A DNA stretch of 64,000 bases from Streptacidiphilus jiangxiensis (GTDB taxonomy: Bacteria > Actinomycetota > Actinomycetes > Streptomycetales > Streptomycetaceae): contig NZ_FOAZ01000002.1 in the NCBI RefSeq assembly GCF_900109465.1, forward strand, positions 310,001-374,000. Direction: 5' to 3'. The notes beneath the pieces are model-generated. The model was not told where the DNA came from. It ran no database searches and saw only the letters and a program-made list of their open reading frames with translations. Below are positions 8,601 to 16,550 of the stretch, piece after piece; the first letter of the stretch is position 1, and each line of letters starts with the position of its first letter. Position numbers and translations under genes: made by a program.

Positions 8601-9786
8601 CGGCTCCCGCAGCAGCGCGGCGGCGCTGGTCGACCCGGGCCTGCCGGTCGGCACGGTGCAGACCCCGATCGTGGTGAACTCCAGCCGGGCCACCGCCCAC
8701 GTCCAGGCGCACGGCACCGCCAACACCACGGAGACCACCCGCGGTTACACCCCGCAGCAGATCCAGGCGCGGCTCGGCCTCAAGGGTGACGGCACCGGTC
8801 AGACCGTCGCGATCGTCGACGCCTACGACTACCCGACCGCCGGGGCGGACCTGAACCACTTCGCCGCCCACTTCGGCCTGCCGCAGACCTGCGACAGCGT
8901 CACGGCGGGCACGGACTGCTTCACCTTCCAGCAGGTCTACGCGGACGGCACCCGGCCGGCCGGAAACACCGGCTGGAACGAGGAGGCCGCACTCGACATC
9001 GAGTGGGCCCACTCGGTCGCCCCGCACGCCACGATCGTCCTGGTCGAGGCGAACGACCCGACGATGGCGGCGCTCTCCCGGGCCGACGACGCAGCCGCCG
9101 CGCTGCACCCGGCGGCGGTCAGCAACAGCTGGGGTTCGCAGGAGTTCTCGGAGGAGTCGTTCTACGACGGCCACTGCAAGCTCGCCGACTCGGTCTGCGT
9201 GCAGTCCACCGGCGACAACGGCTACCCGTCGGGCTACTCGGCCACCAACCCGTACGTGCTGGCGATCGGCGGCACCAGCCTCCAGCTGGACGCCAACGGT
9301 GCCACGCTGAGCGAGACGGCCTGGTCGGGCACGGGCGGCGGCCTCAGCTACTTCGAGCCGCGTCCGGCCTACCAGGACGGCGTCCAGTCGTCCCCGCTGC
9401 GGGCGACGCCGGACGTCAGCTTCGTCGCCGACCCTCGCACGGGCGTGCCGGTCTACCTCACCATCGCCACGATGAGCGGCGGCCGCTCCCTGTGGCTGGA
9501 GGTCGGCGGCACCAGCCTCGCCGCGCCGATCTGGGGCGCGATCACGGCCTCCGCCGACCAGCTCCGGGCGGCGGCCGGCCTGCCCCATCTGGCCTCGGCC
9601 GGTCCGGCGGGCGACACCGCCCACGCGGCGGTCTACGGCCTCGGCAGCGGCTATCTGCGCGACATCACCTCGGGCTCCAACGGCCTGTGCGGTGCGGAGT
9701 GCACGGCCGGCCCCGGCTACGACACCGTCTCCGGCCTCGGCTCCCCGACGGCGGGCGTCGACGCGGCGCTGGCGGGAGCGAAGTAA
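5611..9786 (+). CDS. Secreted S53 (sedolisin) peptidase with a ~1000-residue beta-propeller/FG-GAP region
   Basis: This 1391-residue protein begins at TTG with a Sec signal peptide (residues ~1-32, ending VAAPA). Residues ~100-1000 hold repeated beta-rich PQQ/FG-GAP-like blades, including a calcium-loop-like DVNGDGVPD near 575 and DFTGHGVND near 200. The sedolisin domain begins near residue 1043 (GYTPQQIQARLGL). The catalytic set is readable: E1125 and D1129 in NEEAALD, the oxyanion Asp D1202 in STGDNG, and Ser1302 in GGTSLAAP. Sedolisins are serine-carboxyl peptidases usually active at acid pH. The usual N-terminal pro-domain is not evident; the propeller region occupies its place. The start is chosen because the signal peptide begins there, although the ribosome binding site is weak. 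Confidence 0.85.
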   Translation: MSQRFRHGIRAGAVGAVLAVAAGLLSGPAVAAPATPSGAHRAPVRLTATALARLSARYQNRIDGTAAQVAAEEGPAAAAPTAAAPKTSAATHAAARTPAGTTAAPGFQQTGQWETARGFAETTTLPGTKDWIGVFSGGTVGRYDAHGDAVWNRPATSLVKDWQVTPDNWYQPYPYTPNLYVGYNPYEMSTTGTHPYVTGDFTGHGVNDVAVAYAVGDSPARPFTSPGSQLNYGTFLTVLDGRTGRTVWSKLVPGFVGTMLVQHGRLVVAETTGPQWGVDPVAEQGDSRSNLTAYSFSPAADGKLSATAAWSYNTHAPWAEWGDLISLGGDKIAASWSDTPLGLGNPRPADGNVVVLDGRDGTLTTRARTPGYPRMLVQDPTGDRVLTVEQNDPFDAVRWDLTAIDARTGARTVLASRSGTVPEAFQVLPHHRYAVAELGINPDLSDGQSSVSVWDANGSTLWSYTTASTVGGPDAPTMALADSGGELVASVSDPAAPTAALPGGPEHVQLIGFDPASGRLDWRREGALAGDTLTRYQGGLVTTGYDDTAYLLDPGTGRTSDTMPLAGDPFAAATVDVNGDGVPDLVVGGQSRGVWALDGRTLKKATPRVLWQATVDGSVHAVQVLTGKHLGTDLVVATDDGFAVLDARTGAVRHTVRTGGYVASLTLAHDAHGGPEIVVPGASLTAWSPEGRRLWSYQPAGTAGKSLVFSSVTQDATGHLLLEYGGTQPDGLITAVSDPAPTAVSLDAATGTPLWSETPNDPGAVAVVPTSPALADPNIPAASGHGVAFAFTGLLSNGTHLVQLLDDRTGAVVTTHESSGAYSFLGFAASKADGLVEQRTFDQTVYPADGSAPYELATFLGFHSGVFARSAGGTAAYVGAYTGLFSYDTPFPQSGDFVRESATDFALGASQVQTAQLGDGPATDVLGLSIDWRALGISLQAIGTDAFEPDSYPHGLTTYRLCDGCPSQIPTPPGSNASAQPAAWAAAQQSTGFGAGTGSRSSAAALVDPGLPVGTVQTPIVVNSSRATAHVQAHGTANTTETTRGYTPQQIQARLGLKGDGTGQTVAIVDAYDYPTAGADLNHFAAHFGLPQTCDSVTAGTDCFTFQQVYADGTRPAGNTGWNEEAALDIEWAHSVAPHATIVLVEANDPTMAALSRADDAAAALHPAAVSNSWGSQEFSEESFYDGHCKLADSVCVQSTGDNGYPSGYSATNPYVLAIGGTSLQLDANGATLSETAWSGTGGGLSYFEPRPAYQDGVQSSPLRATPDVSFVADPRTGVPVYLTIATMSGGRSLWLEVGGTSLAAPIWGAITASADQLRAAAGLPHLASAGPAGDTAHAAVYGLGSGYLRDITSGSNGLCGAECTAGPGYDTVSGLGSPTAGVDAALAGAK

Positions 9787-9820
9787 CCCTGTCCCTGTCC
9801 ATGCCCAAGGGAGCGTGAGG

Positions 9821-9856
9821 GCGCGGGGCTCCGCCGACTCCGGCGGAGCCCCGCGC
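9821..9856. terminator. Strong bidirectional terminator hairpin
   Basis: A perfect 16-bp stem, GCGCGGGGCTCCGCCG pairing with 9841-9856, closes on a 4-nt loop. It sits between the convergent sedolisin and DivIVA-like genes, 35 bp after the former's stop. Confidence 0.85.
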
Positions 9857-9864
9857 TCTTCGCG

Positions 9865-10071
9865 TCACCCGCTCGTGCTCCGGTTGCCGAGCAGCTCCGC
9901 GACGCGCGCGTCGACCTGGGCGCGGTCGTAGCCGCGCCAGGCGACGTCGAACGCCGGCGCGGGGACGGCCGCGTCCGTCTGGGACAGGGCGCGGAGGTAG
10001 CGGTCGACCTGGGTGCGCTCGTATCCCCGCCGTACCACGTCGAAGCCGCGGAACTCTGACGATGTCACCAT
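9865..10071 (-). CDS. Mini DivIVA-domain protein with two motif copies
   Basis: This 68-residue protein contains the DivIVA N-terminal signature twice: FDVVRRGYERTQVDRYLRAL at residues ~10-29 and FDVAWRGYDRAQVDARVAEL at ~41-60, joined by an Ala/Pro linker. In DivIVA and its relatives this block, including the exposed FxxxRGY turn, contacts curved membranes and precedes a long coiled coil. Here no coiled coil follows. The ATG has an excellent GGGAGG ribosome binding site. It could be a membrane-binding adaptor or a competitor of full-length DivIVA; this is inference. Confidence 0.8.
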   Translation of the reverse strand: MVTSSEFRGFDVVRRGYERTQVDRYLRALSQTDAAVPAPAFDVAWRGYDRAQVDARVAELLGNRSTSG

Positions 10072-10108
10072 GGTGCCTCCCCCTTCTCGTCGGACCGCTG
10101 ACGATAGC

Positions 10109-10669
10109 TCAGCCGACGCGACCTGCCCCCACCTTCCGGCCCACGGCCAGCACGGCCATGCCGCAGCTGCTGCCGAGGAGTGCGCCCGCCACGACGTCGC
10201 CGGGATAGTGGACCCCGGTGTGGACCCGGGAGTAGCCGACCGCGCAGGCCAGCAGCCCCAGCGGGGCCGCCGCGACGGGAAGGACCGCACCGACCACCGT
10301 CGCGAGGGCGAAGGCCGAGGCGGTGTGACCGGAGGGGAAGGACGCCGAGGTGGGCATGGGGACATGGCGGTCCACGTGCACCTGGGCCGCCTCCCGGTCC
10401 GGCCGGGGACGGCGGACGAGCTGCTTGCCGAGCAGGTTCGCACTGAAGGACGCCACACCGACCGCCGCCGCGCCCAGCAGGCCCGCCCGCCGACAGCGGC
10501 CAGGGACCAGTGCCAGGGCCGCGGCGACGGACAGGTTGATCTTCGAGTGGTTGGCGGCGTGCGAGAGCCGGCGCAGGCCGGCGTCGAGTGCGGGGGTGTC
10601 CGTGGCCGCCACGGCGGCGTAGAGGGCACCGTCGAGGGCCGCGAGGTCGTGCAGCACGCTGTCGTTCAC
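10109..10669 (-). CDS. PAP2-family phosphatase (membrane)
   Basis: The 186-residue protein carries the full PAP2 acid phosphatase motif set: KQLVRRPRP, then PSGHT, then SRVHTGVHYPGD, spread over membrane helices. Such enzymes dephosphorylate lipid phosphates such as phosphatidate or undecaprenyl diphosphate. Its ATG overlaps the stop codon of the upstream lipid kinase gene (ATGA), so the two are translationally coupled. A kinase plus a phosphatase suggests a lipid-phosphate turnover pair; the lipid is unknown. DAGK-PAP2 fusions occur elsewhere in actinobacteria as single proteins. Confidence 0.85.
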   Translation of the reverse strand: MNDSVLHDLAALDGALYAAVAATDTPALDAGLRRLSHAANHSKINLSVAAALALVPGRCRRAGLLGAAAVGVASFSANLLGKQLVRRPRPDREAAQVHVDRHVPMPTSASFPSGHTASAFALATVVGAVLPVAAAPLGLLACAVGYSRVHTGVHYPGDVVAGALLGSSCGMAVLAVGRKVGAGRVG

Positions 10670-12117
10670 GGGTGGTTCTCCGTACCGGGGAAGGCGAGAT
10701 GGATGACGTTGCGCCAGTCGAGTCGGCGGGCGGCGCGGTCCTGCTGGAAGGCGGCGTCCGCGCCGGGACGGTGGCGCGGGACACGGACCCGTAGGGCGTG
10801 CACGGCGAGCGAGCAGACCACCGGCGTCGGCAGGGTCAGCGCCTCTCCGTCCACCGCGACGGGGATCTCGGACACGTCCGCGTGCACGGTGACCTGACGT
10901 GCCGACAGCACCGTCAGCCCCGAGGCCCGGGCACCGAACAGGGCCAGCTCCGCGGCCTGGGTGGGGCCGTCGACACGGATGCCGAGGACGCCCAGCACGC
11001 CGCGGTCCAGGCGCGGACGGCGCCCCAGGTTGATCGGATCGGGCGCGGCATAGGGGTTGTTGCTGACCAGCAGCGCCTGCGGCGCCTCCAGGCGGTGCTC
11101 ACCGGCGTGCGCGGACAGTCGGGGGCCGTCGGTGCCGAGCAGCAGGTCGGGCAGCGCGTCCAGCGCCGTGGCGGTCTTGGCGTCACGGTACTGCGGGCTC
11201 TGCACGATCTGCGCGTAGGCGCCGAAGGAGACGGTGTTGACGAAGGTCCGGTCCCCGACCCGGCCCAGGTCGACGGTCAGCTCGACCCCGTCGCGCAGGG
11301 CGTCCAGGCAGGTGGCGGGGTCGTTGCGGTCCAGGCCGAGGTCCATCGCGAAGTGGTTGCGGGTTCCGGCGGAGATGACCAGGAACGGCAGACCGTGCTC
11401 GGCGGCCACCGCGGCCACCAGCGCCTGGGTACCGTCGCCGCCCGCGACGCCGAGCAGGTCGGCGCCCTCGGCGACGGCCCGGCGGGCGAGCCCCGCCACG
11501 TCCTGAGGCACGGAGGTGTCCAGCAGCACCACCCGGGCGCCCAGTTCCTCGGCACGTCGCACCAGGTCGAAGCGCCCGACCTTGCCGCCGCCGGACTTCG
11601 GATTCATGATCAGCACCGGTCGGCGCGGCGGCTCGCTCTCGTGGACCGGCATGGGCCGGGGCGGCCGTGCCGCGCGCAGCGAGGCCCGCGCGAAGGCGAG
11701 GCCCACGACCCACAGGGCGATCGACACCAGCACCAGCAGCGCCACCTCGGAGCTGACGGCCAGCACGAACACTCCCACCGGTGCCGCCACCGCCGCGACC
11801 GCTGCGAAGACGCGCGGCGTGCCACGGTGCGTCAACGCCCACCAGCCGCCGACGGCCGTCACCACCAGGGCCAGCAGCCCGAGGAAGAGCACGAGCAGCC
11901 CGTGCAGTCCGGTGAAGGCGAGCGCGACGACGGCCCCGACCGCGCACAGCAACGCGATCCGGGCCAGCTCGCGCGGCCGGTGGTCCAGGCGGCTCGCCGG
12001 CAGTGCGCCCGACGCACCGGGCTCCCCCGGCGTCGTCGCCTCCCCCGGCATCGGCGGCGTCTTCGCTTCTTCCGGGCCCGTCGGCTCCCCCGGTGTCATC
12101 GACTCACCCTGCGTCAT
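10666..12117 (-). CDS. Diacylglycerol-kinase-like lipid kinase with N-terminal membrane region
   Basis: The 483-residue protein opens with ~45 Pro/Glu/Thr-rich residues containing repeated TPGEP units, then about four hydrophobic helices (residues ~50-145). A DAGK catalytic domain follows: NPKSGGGKVGRF near 170 and the nucleotide-binding GGDGTQ near 225. A C-terminal YegS/LcrB-type lobe completes the fold. It probably phosphorylates a lipid alcohol at the membrane. A G-rich ribosome binding site lies before the ATG at 12117. A second ATG six codons in is also possible. It is followed without a gap by the PAP2 gene. Confidence 0.8.
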   Translation of the reverse strand: MTQGESMTPGEPTGPEEAKTPPMPGEATTPGEPGASGALPASRLDHRPRELARIALLCAVGAVVALAFTGLHGLLVLFLGLLALVVTAVGGWWALTHRGTPRVFAAVAAVAAPVGVFVLAVSSEVALLVLVSIALWVVGLAFARASLRAARPPRPMPVHESEPPRRPVLIMNPKSGGGKVGRFDLVRRAEELGARVVLLDTSVPQDVAGLARRAVAEGADLLGVAGGDGTQALVAAVAAEHGLPFLVISAGTRNHFAMDLGLDRNDPATCLDALRDGVELTVDLGRVGDRTFVNTVSFGAYAQIVQSPQYRDAKTATALDALPDLLLGTDGPRLSAHAGEHRLEAPQALLVSNNPYAAPDPINLGRRPRLDRGVLGVLGIRVDGPTQAAELALFGARASGLTVLSARQVTVHADVSEIPVAVDGEALTLPTPVVCSLAVHALRVRVPRHRPGADAAFQQDRAARRLDWRNVIHLAFPGTENHP

Positions 12118-12162
12118 CGGCCCCCCTGTTCCCTGCGGGCCCTCGCATCGGTCCGGGCCCCC

Positions 12163-12834
12163 TCATCCGCTCAGGCCGCTGAGTGCGTCACCCACGTACT
12201 TCGCGCCGAGCACGAGCAGCAGCACGATCATGATGGCGCTGTTGTGGGCCGCCATCCACGTCTTCCACCCGGACAGCACACCCGCGGCGCGTTCCCCGCC
12301 GAAGAGGTAGACCGCCAGCGGCACCGTCACGCACAGGGAGGCGATGACGACCATCAGCACCACCCCGAGCGCCTTGCCACCGCCGCTCGCACCGCTCGAG
12401 GCGATCGAGACCGCGCCGCCGACCAGCAGGACCAGGTTCTTGGGGTTGGCGACGACGAGCGCGACCGCCAGGCCCGCGGCCTTACCGGGGGTGAACGTGT
12501 CGACGGCCTCCATCCACCCGGGCACCGCGGCCTCCTGCCCCGCGCGGGGCCGGCCCTGCCACTGCTCGGCGGCCAGCAGCAGGAACAGCACGCCCAGCCC
12601 CAGCTTCAGCCAGTACGTCCAGTCGGCCGGCTCGCCACCGGTCTGCATGCCACCGCCGAAGGCGACGATCAGCGCGGTCACCAGCCCCACCGCGGTCACC
12701 CAGCCGAGCGCGAAGGCGCTGCCGTTGCCGCGTCCGCGCGGCGTGGCCAGCATCAGCACCACCGCGATCAGCGGCACCGGGCTGATGGCGATACCGACGG
12801 CCGAGGCCAGCATCTGGCCGACTGCGTTGCCCAT
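12163..12834 (-). CDS. GAP-family (Sap-like) membrane protein
   Basis: The 223-residue protein has six predicted membrane helices with the LysE/GAP-like pattern (MLASAVGIAISPVPLIAVVL at the N-terminus, VVANPKNLVLLVGG in the middle). The mycobacterial GAP/Sap family is linked to transport of surface glycolipids, but streptomycete members are uncharacterised. GGGAGGGCAGGG precedes the ATG. It lies 45 bp upstream of the lipid kinase gene on the same strand, so a three-gene membrane-lipid unit with the kinase and phosphatase is plausible. Confidence 0.75.
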   Translation of the reverse strand: MGNAVGQMLASAVGIAISPVPLIAVVLMLATPRGRGNGSAFALGWVTAVGLVTALIVAFGGGMQTGGEPADWTYWLKLGLGVLFLLLAAEQWQGRPRAGQEAAVPGWMEAVDTFTPGKAAGLAVALVVANPKNLVLLVGGAVSIASSGASGGGKALGVVLMVVIASLCVTVPLAVYLFGGERAAGVLSGWKTWMAAHNSAIMIVLLLVLGAKYVGDALSGLSG

Positions 12835-13071
12835 CCCTGCCCTCCCGACCGCCCGTGCGCACCGGTCCGGGTCCAGGTCCGGCCCGGGCCAGTCCGGTCA
12901 CCGTAACCGGCGGGCCTGTTGGCGGCGCGCTGGACGGTTCGCGGCAGCGGTGACCGCCCCGAGACTCACCCGATCGGCGGAGCCGGGTCGCCGGTCTGGT
13001 CGGTCCGGGTGAAGCTGACTTCCACCCGAACTTCATGATCTTCAACTCGCCGTTCCGACGTGGGAGGAACC

Positions 13072-13491
13072 ATGGCAACGACTACGAGTGACCGCAGAGC
13101 CGACGGCAGGGGCAGCGGCTGGGCCGCCGGCGCGGTGGTCTTCGCCGCGTTGATGCTCCTGGTCAGCGGCACGCTCGGCATCCTCGAGGGCGCGTCCGCC
13201 GTCGCCAAGGACAAGATCTACGTCACCACGCCGAACTACGTCTACCAGTTCAGCCTCACCAGCTGGGGCTGGATCCACATCGTGCTCGGCATCATCGCCA
13301 TCGTCGTCGGCGGCGGGCTGCTCGCCGACAAGACCTGGGCGCGCTGGGCCGGCGTCGTGATCGCCTCGCTGAGCCTCATCTCCCAGTTCCTGTGGCTGCC
13401 GTACTCGCCGTGGTGGTCGATCATCGTCATGGCCCTCGACGCGTTCGTGATCTGGGGCCTCACCAGCGGCCGTCGCGTCAGCGACCTCTGA
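13072..13491 (+). CDS. DUF7144 family four-helix membrane protein
   Basis: The 139-residue protein has four hydrophobic helices with a conserved extracytoplasmic segment between helices 1 and 2 (DKIYVTTPNYVYQFSLTSWG) and a WIHIVLG block, the pattern of DUF7144 membrane proteins. GGGAGG four bases before the ATG at 13072 decides the start over an in-frame GTG at 13060. Function is unknown. It stands alone, followed by a strong terminator. Confidence 0.8.
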   Translation: MATTTSDRRADGRGSGWAAGAVVFAALMLLVSGTLGILEGASAVAKDKIYVTTPNYVYQFSLTSWGWIHIVLGIIAIVVGGGLLADKTWARWAGVVIASLSLISQFLWLPYSPWWSIIVMALDAFVIWGLTSGRRVSDL

Positions 13492-13522
13492 CGGCCCGAC
13501 GCCGCCTGAGCCTTCGGCCGGC

Positions 13523-13555
13523 CAGCGGCCCGCCGCCTCGTGCGGCGGGCCGCTG
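13523..13555. terminator. Terminator hairpin after the DUF7144 gene
   Basis: A perfect 14-bp stem (CAGCGGCCCGCCGC pairing with 13542-13555) with a 5-nt loop begins 32 bp after the DUF7144 stop codon. Confidence 0.8.
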
Positions 13556-13607
13556 CGCGTTCCCCGACGGTCCGACGCGCGGCGGACGGCGGACGGCGGA
13601 CGGCACA

Positions 13608-14669
13608 ATGGCGACCATGGACGACAACGACGCGACGACGATGCGGGCCGTGGTGCTGAGCGGGCCCGGGCCCGTGGAGAACCTGGAGCTGACGCGTCGT
13701 CCACGGCCGGAGCCGGCCCCCGGCTGGGTCCGCGTCCGCGTCGAGGCGGCCGGGCTCAACCGCTCCGAGCTGCACACGCGTCTCGGCCTGGCCGAGGGGG
13801 TCACCTTTCCCCGCGTCCCCGGCATCGAGGCGACCGGCACCGTCGACCTCGACCCCGATGGCATCCTGGAGCCCGGCCGACAGGTCGTCGCCATGATGGG
13901 CGGCATGGGCCGCACCTACGACGGCGGCTACGCCGAGTACACCGTCGTGCCGCGGGCCCAACTGGTGCCCTTCCGCTCGGACCTGCCCTGGGAGACGTTG
14001 GGCGCCGTCCCGGAGACCCTGCAGACCGCCTACGGCTCGCTCACCACCGGCCTGGACCTGCGCCCCGGTCAGGCGTTGCTGATCCGCGGCGGCACCTCGG
14101 CCCTCGGCTTCGCCGCCACCGCCCTCGCCAAGGAGATCGGCGCCACCGTCCTCGCCACCACCCGCGGCGCCGACCGGCTCGCCGTGCTGAAGGAGCACGG
14201 CGTGGACCACCCTCTCGTCGACGACGGCCGGGTGGCGGCCCAGGTCCGCGCCCTGCTGCCGCAGGGCGTCGACGCCGCGCTGGAACTGGTCGGCACCCCC
14301 ACCCTCCCCGACACGCTGCGGGCCGTCCGCGTCCACGGCACGGTCTGCTTCACCGGCATGCTCTCCAACCAGTGGACGGTGCCGGACTTCTACCCGATCG
14401 GCTACCTGCCCTCGGGTGTCCGCCTCACCGCCTACTCCGGCGACGCGGCCGACCTGCCCGCCGAGGTGCTGCAGCGCTTCCTCGACACGATGGCAGCGGG
14501 CGGGCTCAGCCTCGGGCCCGTCCACGTCTACCCGCTGGAGCAGGTCCGCGCGGCCCACCGGGACCTGGAGGAGGGCAACCGCGTCGGCAAGCTGGTGCTG
14601 CGCACTCAGCCGGCTCCGGATCCCGTCTCCGACCCGGTCTCCGATCCGGCATCGGCCTCGGCGAGGTAG
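13608..14669 (+). CDS. Zinc-free alcohol dehydrogenase / quinone oxidoreductase (MDR superfamily)
   Basis: The 353-residue protein shows the MDR plan: an N-terminal GroES-like domain (GWVRVRVEAAGLNRSELHTR, then PGIEATGTV) and a Rossmann domain with the NADPH site RGGTSALGFAATALAKEIGA. The structural- and catalytic-zinc cysteines of true alcohol dehydrogenases are absent, which places it with quinone oxidoreductases. No strong ribosome binding site is seen. ATG 13608 and ATG 13617 are both possible, and the conserved domain proper starts at MRAVVLSGPGP (13641). The C-terminal DPVSDPVSDPASASAR is low complexity and overlaps the 3' end of the convergent SulP gene. Confidence 0.8.
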   Translation: MATMDDNDATTMRAVVLSGPGPVENLELTRRPRPEPAPGWVRVRVEAAGLNRSELHTRLGLAEGVTFPRVPGIEATGTVDLDPDGILEPGRQVVAMMGGMGRTYDGGYAEYTVVPRAQLVPFRSDLPWETLGAVPETLQTAYGSLTTGLDLRPGQALLIRGGTSALGFAATALAKEIGATVLATTRGADRLAVLKEHGVDHPLVDDGRVAAQVRALLPQGVDAALELVGTPTLPDTLRAVRVHGTVCFTGMLSNQWTVPDFYPIGYLPSGVRLTAYSGDAADLPAEVLQRFLDTMAAGGLSLGPVHVYPLEQVRAAHRDLEEGNRVGKLVLRTQPAPDPVSDPVSDPASASAR

Positions 14670-16387
14670 GCCGCGACGGCCGTGGCGACGGTCGGGAAGA
14701 TCCGCTCCTCGCCCAGCACCTGGGCCAGCCCCGAGCGGCGCAGCACCACCCGCAGCGGATGCTTGGCCCGGGCCAGCGCCAGGACGATGCCCCGCTCGGC
14801 CAGTTCGTCGTGCAGGTCGCGCAGCATCTGCACGGCCGTGGAGTCGATGTACGTGACCGCCTCGACGTTGGCCACCAGCCAGCGCACCGGGCCGCCGTTG
14901 TCCGGGCGCGCCTCGGTGGCAGCGACGACCTCGCGGACCCGGTCGCGGAACCAGAGCGCGTTCGGGAAGTAGAGCGGCGCGTCGAAGCGGTAGACCACCA
15001 GGCCCGGCTCGGTCTGGGCGTCCTCGTGGATCGCGATGTCGTGGTAGCCGTCCACGTCCGGCTGCCGCCCGAGCACCGCGTCGTGCGGCCGGACCGTCCG
15101 GTAGACGAAGACGCCGATGGAGAGCCCCACCGCGATCAGCAGCCCCCCGAGCGTGCCGAAGGCGAGCACCGCCAGCATGGTCGCCAGCGCGAGGGCCGCC
15201 TCGGAGTCGTGCACGCGGCGCAGCCGCACCATGCCGCTCGCGCTGATCATCCCGACCGCGGAGAGGATCAGCACCACCCCGAGCGCCGCCTTCGGCAGCG
15301 GCTTCAGCAGCGGCGTGGCGAACGCCGCGACCAGCAGCGCGATCACGGCCACCGAGATCCCGACCCACTGCGAACGCCCGCCGGACGCGTCGTTGACGGC
15401 GGTGCGCGACCCGCTTGAGGAGACCGGCATGCCCTGAGTGAAGGCCGAGACGAGGTTGGCCGCACCGATGCCGGTGAACTCACGTCCCGGCACGATCTCG
15501 TACCCGTTGCGGGCGGCGTAGTTGCGGGTGATCGCGATCGCGTCGCCGAAGGAGACCAGCGCCATGCCCGCCGCCGGCAGCATCAGCTGGAACAGGTCCG
15601 ACAGCGTCACGTGCGGCACCGTCGGCACCGGCAGCCCCCGGCGCACCTCCCCGACGACCGCCACCCCGTGGTCGGAGAGGGAGAGCCCGACGGAGGCGGC
15701 GATGGCCACGACCACGACGATCAGTGCGACCGGAGCACGCGGCCACAGCTTCTTCACCACGCCGCCGAGCACGAGCAGGCTCACGGAGAGCGCGAGCGTG
15801 GTCAGGCTGGTCCTGGGCAGTCGCATGATCAGGTGCTCGACCGTGTCGAAGAAGTGGTTGCCCGGCACCTTGATCCCGAGCAGCTTTCCCGCCTGCCCCG
15901 CGATGATCTGCAGCCCGACACCGTTGAAATAACCGGCGAGCACCGGCTTGGAGAGGAAATCGGCCATGAAGCCGAGCCGCAGCAGCGCGCCGAGCGCGAG
16001 ATACACCCCCAGCAGCAGGGTCAGCGTCAACGCGAGGTCGCCGTAGTGCTGCAGGGAGCCGGCGGCGAGCGGCGCGAGCGTGGTCGCCGTCAGTGCGGCG
16101 GTCGCGCCGTCGGGTCCGACGATCAGCTGCCGCGAGGACCCGAAGAGCGCGTAGGCGAGCAGCGGCAGCATCGTCGCGTACAGGCCGGCCGTGGCCGGCA
16201 GCCCCGCGAGATCGGCCATGCCGAGCGAGCTCGGCAGCGCGACGGCAGCCACGGACAACCCCACGACGAGATCCCGCCGACGCGTCCCCTTGTCGGCGGC
16301 CCGCAGCTCGGCTGCGCCGGGCAGCCGCTGCCCCCACGACATCCCCCGCACCCCGCGCCACGCGCGGCCGACCGCGTCCGGGATCAA
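14606..16387 (-). CDS. SulP-family anion transporter with STAS domain
   Basis: The 593-residue protein has the SLC26/SulP arrangement: a ~400-residue transmembrane domain (VVGLSVAAVALPSSLGMADL at the start, VGPDGATAALTATTLAPLAA following) and a C-terminal STAS domain (~450-580) with YIDSTAVQML, the Ser/Thr switch region. SulP proteins import or exchange sulfate, bicarbonate or related anions; the substrate cannot be read from sequence. The TTG start is supported by GGAGGG six bases upstream. The last ~20 codons (GSETGSETGSGAG) overlap the convergent oxidoreductase gene by 64 bp. Confidence 0.85.
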   Translation of the reverse strand: MIPDAVGRAWRGVRGMSWGQRLPGAAELRAADKGTRRRDLVVGLSVAAVALPSSLGMADLAGLPATAGLYATMLPLLAYALFGSSRQLIVGPDGATAALTATTLAPLAAGSLQHYGDLALTLTLLLGVYLALGALLRLGFMADFLSKPVLAGYFNGVGLQIIAGQAGKLLGIKVPGNHFFDTVEHLIMRLPRTSLTTLALSVSLLVLGGVVKKLWPRAPVALIVVVVAIAASVGLSLSDHGVAVVGEVRRGLPVPTVPHVTLSDLFQLMLPAAGMALVSFGDAIAITRNYAARNGYEIVPGREFTGIGAANLVSAFTQGMPVSSSGSRTAVNDASGGRSQWVGISVAVIALLVAAFATPLLKPLPKAALGVVLILSAVGMISASGMVRLRRVHDSEAALALATMLAVLAFGTLGGLLIAVGLSIGVFVYRTVRPHDAVLGRQPDVDGYHDIAIHEDAQTEPGLVVYRFDAPLYFPNALWFRDRVREVVAATEARPDNGGPVRWLVANVEAVTYIDSTAVQMLRDLHDELAERGIVLALARAKHPLRVVLRRSGLAQVLGEERIFPTVATAVAAYLAEADAGSETGSETGSGAG

Positions 16388-16550
16388 GCCGCCCTCCGTT
16401 CAGTGGCGAGTGCTGCAGGGGCGTGCAGCGCTGCTGTCACGCGGCGGCGCCGCAGACCGCCGCAGCCGCCTCCGCCGCGTGGCCGCGAGCAACCAACCCG
16501 TGCGGACGGCCCTTCTCCGTGGGGACCATCCACGGGCCGGGTGGGATCCC

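Noticed and set aside
10798-12906. A 702-codon plus-strand frame opposite the lipid kinase
   Set aside because: Repetitive Gln/Arg/His composition, no ribosome binding site, and a well-supported gene on the other strand.
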